Assembly (NCBI GenBank): GCA_945861615.1
Contig: CAMAVH010000008.1
Span: 1 to 40,311, forward strand
From: Rhizobium sp. Q54
Lineage (GTDB): Bacteria; Pseudomonadota; Alphaproteobacteria; SMXQ01
Length of the DNA: 40,311 nt
Direction of reading: 5' to 3'
A program made the position numbers and the translations under genes. A model generated the notes under the pieces. It did no database searches and was not told the DNA's origin. It saw only the letters and a list, made by a program, of their open reading frames with translations. Positions 35,925 to 40,311 of this stretch are shown here, one piece after another. Numbering within the stretch: position 1 is the stretch's first letter; the number at the start of each line of letters is the position of its first letter.

Positions 35925-36975
35925 CGCCCGCCTCCTGGCCCAACATATCGAGCTGCTGCGTGAGATTCTTCGGCGGCTCGCGGCGCAAGTGGCGCCAGCC
36001 GCCCTCGGCGATCATGCGGCCGCGCGGCGTGCGCATGATGAAGCCCTGCTGCAGCAGATAGGGTTCGATGACGTCTTCGATGGCGTCGCGCTGCTCGGAG
36101 AGCGCCGCCGCGATGGTTTCGACGCCGACCGGGCCGCCGGCGTAATGGTCGGCGATGCAGAGAAGATAGCGCCGGTCCATCGCGTCGAGGCCGGCCTTGT
36201 CCACCTCGAGGCGCTCCAGCGCGTGATCGGCCGATTTGGCGTCGACCGCGCCGCTGCCGAGCACGGCGGCGAAATCGCGCACCCGGCGCAGCAGGCGCGC
36301 CGCCACGCGCGGCGTGCCGCGCGCGCGCCGCGCCACTTCATGGGCGCCGTCGTCGGTCATGGCGAAGCCGAGCAAGCGCGCGCCGCGCCGCACGATGGCT
36401 TCCAGCTCCGCCGTCTCGTAGAAATTGAGCCGCAGCGGAATGCCGAAGCGGTCGCGCAAGGGAGTCGTCAGCAAGCCGGTGCGCGTCGTCGCGCCGATCA
36501 GCGTGAAGGGCAGCAGGTCGATCTTCACCGAGCGCGCCGCCGGCCCCTCGCCGATCATCAGATCGAGTTGGAAATCTTCCATCGCCGGATAGAGCACTTC
36601 CTCGACGACCGGCTGCAGGCGGTGAATTTCGTCGATGAACAGCACATCGCGCGGCTGCAGATTGGTCAGCAGCGCCGCGAGATCGCCGGCCTTGGCGATG
36701 ATCGGCCCGGAGGTCGAATGGAAGCCGACGCCGAGCTCGCGCGCGATGATGCGCGCCAGCGTCGTCTTGCCGAGGCCGGGCGGGCCCGACAGCAACACAT
36801 GATCCATCGCCTCGGCGCGGCCGCACGCGGCGGTGATGAAGACCTGCAGGTTCTCGCGCAGCTGCGCCTGGCCGGTGAAATCGCCGAGCGTTTGCGGGCG
36901 CAGCGCCGCTTCGAGGTTTTCCTCGGCGTCGGGCGCGCCGGTCACCAGGCGAATGTCCTTAGGGGCCGCACTCAT
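35917..36975 (-). CDS. ruvB: Holliday junction branch-migration helicase RuvB
   Basis: AAA+ motor of 352 residues that pumps DNA through Holliday junctions with RuvA. Walker A is [11 protein letters not shown], Walker [10 protein letters not shown], sensor [18 protein letters not shown], and the C-terminal winged helix ends near [12 protein letters not shown]. The N-terminal block [16 protein letters not shown] is standard. The ATG overlaps the ruvA stop by 4 bases, and the 3' end overlaps ybgC by 8 bases. Confidence 0.99.
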   Translation of the reverse strand: MSAAPKDIRLVTGAPDAEENLEAALRPQTLGDFTGQAQLRENLQVFITAACGRAEAMDHVLLSGPPGLGKTTLARIIARELGVGFHSTSGPIIAKAGDLAALLTNLQPRDVLFIDEIHRLQPVVEEVLYPAMEDFQLDLMIGEGPAARSVKIDLLPFTLIGATTRTGLLTTPLRDRFGIPLRLNFYETAELEAIVRRGARLLGFAMTDDGAHEVARRARGTPRVAARLLRRVRDFAAVLGSGAVDAKSADHALERLEVDKAGLDAMDRRYLLCIADHYAGGPVGVETIAAALSEQRDAIEDVIEPYLLQQGFIMRTPRGRMIAEGGWRHLRREPPKNLTQQLDMLGQEAGDE

Positions 36976-37604
36976 GACGGCGTCCCCAGTTCTTTCAGCC
37001 CGGCGCGGATCAGATCGGCGGCGGCAACCTTGCGGCCGAGCTTGCGCGAGGCGCTGCTCACGGCGCCGAAGGCCTCGACCCGCTTGTAGCCGAGATTGAC
37101 CAGCGCCGAGACCGCATCGGCCAGTTCGGCGTCTTCATCGGCGCCCTCGGCGGGCTTGCCAAAGGTCGCGGTGGCAACCGGCATGCCATGGGCGAGACCG
37201 ATAGAGCCGGCCTTGTCCTTCAATTCGGTGACGACGCGCTGCGCCAGCTTGGGGCCGACGCCGTCGGCGCGGGCCACGGCGGTGCGATCGCCGGCGACGA
37301 TGGCCTGGGCGATTTCCGTCGGCGACAGCACGCTGAGAATGGCGAGGCCGACCTTCGCGCCGACGCCTTGCACGGTCGTCAGCAGCTTGAACCATTCGCG
37401 TTCGGCGTCATTGGCGAAGCCGTAGAGATGGATATGGTCCTCACGCACATGGGTCTCGATGGCGAGGCTGGCGGCCTGGCCGCGCGGCGGCAAGGAGGCC
37501 AATGTGCGCGCCGAGCAGAAGACGAGGTAGCCGACGCCGTTCACGTCGATCACCGCCTGACCCTCGCGGGCCGAATCGAGAATGCCGGTGAGCTTGGCGA
37601 TCAT
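36972..37604 (-). CDS. ruvA: Holliday junction DNA-binding protein RuvA
   Basis: Forms tetramers that hold the four-way junction flat and load RuvB. The 210-residue protein begins [20 protein letters not shown] with the OB-fold domain, contains the helix-hairpin-helix pair around [15 protein letters not shown] and [19 protein letters not shown], and ends in a RuvB-binding domain ([11 protein letters not shown]). It overlaps ruvC by 4 bases upstream and ruvB by 4 bases downstream, a typical ruvCAB arrangement. Confidence 0.98.
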   Translation of the reverse strand: MIAKLTGILDSAREGQAVIDVNGVGYLVFCSARTLASLPPRGQAASLAIETHVREDHIHLYGFANDAEREWFKLLTTVQGVGAKVGLAILSVLSPTEIAQAIVAGDRTAVARADGVGPKLAQRVVTELKDKAGSIGLAHGMPVATATFGKPAEGADEDAELADAVSALVNLGYKRVEAFGAVSSASRKLGRKVAAADLIRAGLKELGTPS

Positions 37605-38146
37605 CGCCGCACGCCTCCCACACGAGGAGCGCGCGCCGGACGCTTGGGCAGTACCGGGATCATCGCCAGGCGGCGGCGGCTTTCGGCGTGATGGGCATGG
37701 CAGACGGCGACGGCGAGCGCGTCGGCGGCGTCGGGCATGTCGAGGATGCAGCCGGGCAGGATCGCGCGGATCATCGCGCCAACCTGATCTTTGGCGGCAT
37801 GGCCGCCGCCGACGATCGATTTCTTCACCAGCGTCGCGGCATATTCGGCGACCGGCAGGCCGGCTTTGGCCGGCGCCAGCATGACGACGCCGCGCGCATG
37901 GCCGAGCTTCAGCGTGGAGGATGCGTTGCGATTGACGAAGGTTTCCTCAACCGCCGCTTCATCGGGCGCGTATTCGGCGATCACCGCGCTGACGCCGTCG
38001 AACAGCGCTGCGAGGCGCTCAGACATCGGCGCATCGGCATCCACGCGCACGACGCCGTCGCCGAGATGGCGCAGGCGATTGCCCGTCACCTCGATGACGC
38101 CCCATCCTGTCACGCGCAGGCCCGGATCGAGCCCGATTACTCTCAT
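37601..38146 (-). CDS. ruvC: Holliday junction resolvase RuvC
   Basis: Endonuclease that cuts Holliday junctions symmetrically. The 181-residue protein has the four acidic residues of the family in their usual settings: Asp7 in [14 protein letters not shown], Glu in [13 protein letters not shown], and two Asp in [14 protein letters not shown]. The C-terminal tail is basic (KRPARAPRV). First gene of ruvCAB-ybgC-tol; yebC ends 37 bases upstream, close enough to share a transcript. Confidence 0.98.
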   Translation of the reverse strand: MRVIGLDPGLRVTGWGVIEVTGNRLRHLGDGVVRVDADAPMSERLAALFDGVSAVIAEYAPDEAAVEETFVNRNASSTLKLGHARGVVMLAPAKAGLPVAEYAATLVKKSIVGGGHAAKDQVGAMIRAILPGCILDMPDAADALAVAVCHAHHAESRRRLAMIPVLPKRPARAPRVGGVRR

Positions 38147-38183
38147 GCAGCTTCCCGCCTCGGTTACGTCAACGCCCGCCAGC

Positions 38184-38930
38184 TCAAGCGCTGAGCTGGC
38201 TCATCACTTCGTCGGAGACTTCGAAGTTCGCGTAGACGGCACGCACATCGTCGCTCTCTTCGAGCGCGTCGATCATCTTCAGAATCGATTCGGCGCCGTC
38301 CTTGTCGAGCGGCGCGGTGGTCTGCGCGCGCCAGATGATGCCGGTGCTCTTCGGCGCGCCGAATTTCTTTTCCAGCGTGCTGAGCACGCCCGCGTAATCG
38401 TCGGGCTCGGACACGATATTATGGCCCTCGTCGGTCGATTCGACATCGCGCGCGCCGGCTTCCAGCGCCGCCTCGAACATCGCGTCGGCGGACGCCGCGG
38501 CGACCGGATAGACCACGTTGCCGATGCGCTCGAACATGAAAGACACGCTGTTGGTCTCGCCGAGCGAGCCGCCGTTCTTGCTGAAAGCGGTCCGCACGTC
38601 GGTCGCGGTGCGGTTGCGATTGTCGGTCAGCGCTTCGACGATGACGGCGACGCCGCCCGGGCCGTAGCCCTCGTAGCGCACTTCTTCGTAATTGGTCTGG
38701 TCCTCGCCGCCGGCGCCGCGCTTGATGGCGCGGTCCATGGTGTCCTTCGGCATGTTCGATTCGCGCGCCGCGAGAATCGCCGCGCGCAGACGCGGATTGC
38801 CGATGGGGTCGGGGTTGGCACGGGCGGCCACCGTCAGTTCGCGGATGATCTTGGTGAACACCTTCGCCTTCTTGGCGTCCTGGGCACCTTTGCGGTGCAT
38901 GATGTTCTTGAATTGTGAATGGCCGGCCAT
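38184..38930 (-). CDS. yebC: YebC/PmpR (TACO1) family protein
   Basis: Three-domain protein of 248 residues. It was first described as a DNA-binding regulator; more recent work on the family (bacterial YebC, mitochondrial TACO1) supports a translation factor that relieves ribosome stalling at proline-rich stretches. The opening [31 protein letters not shown] block, [40 protein letters not shown] and GALE-like [10 protein letters not shown] segments are diagnostic. Start ATG 38930 fits the family exactly; longer in-frame starts are unlikely. The gene upstream of ruvC is a common position. An AT-rich inverted repeat TATAAA/TTTATA (38955-38973) just upstream could hold its -10. Confidence 0.97.
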   Translation of the reverse strand: MAGHSQFKNIMHRKGAQDAKKAKVFTKIIRELTVAARANPDPIGNPRLRAAILAARESNMPKDTMDRAIKRGAGGEDQTNYEEVRYEGYGPGGVAVIVEALTDNRNRTATDVRTAFSKNGGSLGETNSVSFMFERIGNVVYPVAAASADAMFEAALEAGARDVESTDEGHNIVSEPDDYAGVLSTLEKKFGAPKSTGIIWRAQTTAPLDKDGAESILKMIDALEESDDVRAVYANFEVSDEVMSQLSA

Positions 38931-39128
38931 CGTCGCAAATCCCAATAAGCTGCATATAAAACGCGGCTTTATACCACATCTTGTAGCAAAAACAGCAGCT
39001 TTGCAGTCCTCGCTACGCAATCAATATGGCGAAAATCGGGCATCGAAACGGCGCCGGCGGCGGACCGGACTCGGCGATGGCCGCTAGGCCCTTGAGACGA
39101 CTCACTGATCTGGAATTTGGCGGCGGAT

Positions 39129-39941
39129 TTAGCTCGGCAGGCTCTGCGCCAAAAGGCCGCCGAGGCGCAGCGCCACGACGCGCTTGGCGAGGCCCGTGGC
39201 ATCGTCGGTCTCGACATAGACGCCGCACAGCGTCGCCTCGCCGGACGCCGGTTCCAAGCGCTCGCCGCGCATCTTGGTGACGAAGCGGGCGACGGCGACG
39301 TCCTTTTCCATGCCGATGACCGAGTCGTAGTCGCCGCACATGCCGGCGTCGGTTTGGAAGGCGGTGCCGCCCGGCAGGATGCGCGCATCTGCCGTCGGAA
39401 TATGCGAATGCGAGCCGACCACCATGGAGACGCGGCCGTCGGCGACGACGCCGAGCGCCGCCTTTTCGCTGGTCGCCTCGCCATGGACGTCGAGCAGGAT
39501 GGCATCGACCGTCTCATGCAAGCGGTGCTCGGCGAGCGCCTCTTCGAAGGCGGCGAAGGGATCGTCGAGCGGGTCCATGAACAGGCGCGTCATGACCTGG
39601 ATGACCAGCACGCTGCGGCCGTCCTGCAATTGATAGAGCCCGGCGCCGCGGCCCGGCGTGCCCTTGGGGAAGTTCGCCGGACGGATCAGGCGCGGCTCGC
39701 GCACGATGTAGGTCAGCACTTCGCGCTGATCCCAGGCGTGGTTGCCGGTGGTCACGACATCGACCCCGGCGTCGAAGAACGACTTGCAGATCTTCTCGGT
39801 GACGCCGAAGCCGCCGGCGGCGTTTTCGCCGTTCACCGCGACGAAATCGAGCCCGAGCTTGCGGCGCAGCGCCGGCACATGGTCGAGCACCGCGCGCCGC
39901 CCGGTTTCGCCCATCACATCGCCGCAAAAGAGAAGCTTCAT
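39129..39941 (-). CDS. YmdB-type metallophosphodiesterase (TIGR00282 family)
   Basis: Dinuclear-metal phosphoesterase of 270 residues; B. subtilis YmdB hydrolyses 2',3'-cyclic nucleotides. Metal ligands sit in recognisable blocks: FCGDVMGETGR (Asp8), VNGENAAGG, TTGNHAWDQRE, DVHGEATSEK and GSHSHIPTADARILPGG. No signal peptide is seen, so it acts in the cytoplasm. The ATG overlaps the stop of the 5-formyl-THF cyclo-ligase gene by 4 bases. It is followed by yebC after 198 bases. The biological substrate in alphaproteobacteria is not established. Confidence 0.93.
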   Translation of the reverse strand: MKLLFCGDVMGETGRRAVLDHVPALRRKLGLDFVAVNGENAAGGFGVTEKICKSFFDAGVDVVTTGNHAWDQREVLTYIVREPRLIRPANFPKGTPGRGAGLYQLQDGRSVLVIQVMTRLFMDPLDDPFAAFEEALAEHRLHETVDAILLDVHGEATSEKAALGVVADGRVSMVVGSHSHIPTADARILPGGTAFQTDAGMCGDYDSVIGMEKDVAVARFVTKMRGERLEPASGEATLCGVYVETDDATGLAKRVVALRLGGLLAQSLPS

Positions 39942-40311
39942 CGCGTCCTGGTTTCCGTGAACTGATAGGTCGCCGCCTCGGTCACCAGGGCGTCGAGCCG
40001 GACATCGCCGCCGTCATGCGGCACCTCGGGCACTTCCTGGGCGGCATAGGCGACGCCGACGGCCGTAACGGCCCGTCCGGCGGCGGCGAAGGCTTCCAGC
40101 GTGCGGTCGTAATACCCCGCGCCATAGCCCAAGCGCCAGCCCTGCGCATCGAAGGCGAGCAGCGGCACGACGAGCAGGCTGGGGATGACGGTCGCGGCGT
40201 CCGGCAGCGGCGCGGAAATGCCGTGGGCGCCCGGCGCCATCTCATCGCCCGGCCGCCAAGTGCGGAAGGACAGCGGCCTGCCCGGCGCGGCCACCACCGG
40301 CAGGGCGAGCG
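39938..40311 (-). CDS. 5-formyltetrahydrofolate cyclo-ligase, partial (5' end outside)
   Basis: Converts 5-formyl-THF to 5,10-methenyl-THF with ATP. Only the last 123 codons are in the window; the frame is open to the edge at 40311 and the beginning LALPVVAAPGRPLSFR matches the middle of the family, so the start is outside. The conserved nucleotide/folate block GYGAGYYDRTLE, then VGVAYAAQEVPEVPHD and DALVTE are present. The stop overlaps the ATG of the YmdB-type gene. In many bacteria 6S RNA lies just upstream of this gene; that position is beyond the window. Confidence 0.93.
   Translation of the reverse strand, partial: LALPVVAAPGRPLSFRTWRPGDEMAPGAHGISAPLPDAATVIPSLLVVPLLAFDAQGWRLGYGAGYYDRTLEAFAAAGRAVTAVGVAYAAQEVPEVPHDGGDVRLDALVTEAATYQFTETRTR

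Overview
The window is high-GC, densely packed chromosomal DNA from an alphaproteobacterium. The evidence is gene content and order: ruvCAB-ybgC-tolQRAB-pal-cpoB-tilS-ftsH-folP-glmM-thiD, a serC-serA operon with the serC leader RNA, hisZ next to purA, and a sigma-32 with the RpoH box. The order looks closest to Rhodospirillales-like lineages, but species cannot be named from this alone. I see no insertion sequence, phage gene, integrase or CRISPR array. All protein genes except two (rluD-type and rpoH, 6761-8892) lie on the minus strand, so operons are read from high to low coordinates.

Region 1 (1-5238) is an ABC importer operon: ATPase, periplasmic binding protein, an alpha/beta hydrolase, then a two-module permease cut by the window edge. 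It resembles 'ferric' importers, but the binding protein lacks an evident tyrosine dyad and the embedded hydrolase suggests an organic substrate. Region 2 (5646-8952) holds tRNA-Glu(CTC), a JAMM metallopeptidase coupled to a small membrane protein, an RluD-type pseudouridine synthase and rpoH with a strong terminator. Region 3 (8964-11602) is a two-gene unit of unknown role: a 686-residue pseudokinase with a C-terminal membrane anchor, coupled to a small multi-pass membrane protein. It is the best candidate here for an undescribed system. Region 4 (11785-19178) has purA and hisZ, a soluble PAS-PAS histidine kinase, and serA/serC behind a leader RNA.

Region 5 (19252-22849) is a MacAB-like export system whose adaptor carries an inserted LTxxQ (Spy/CpxP-like) segment. 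Region 6 (23046-40311) is housekeeping: thiD, glmM, folP, ftsH, tilS, the complete Tol-Pal envelope system, ruvCAB, yebC, a YmdB-type phosphodiesterase and the end of a 5-formyl-THF cyclo-ligase gene. Most of these genes overlap or are only a few bases apart.

Regulatory signals visible by eye include a sigma-32-like promoter upstream of ftsH, a good sigma-70 promoter for pal built on a duplicated piece of the tolB 3' end, a tRNA-Glu promoter, a possible SD-masking hairpin before rpoH, and several intercistronic hairpins. All functional calls rest on reading translations and motifs; no database search was run.
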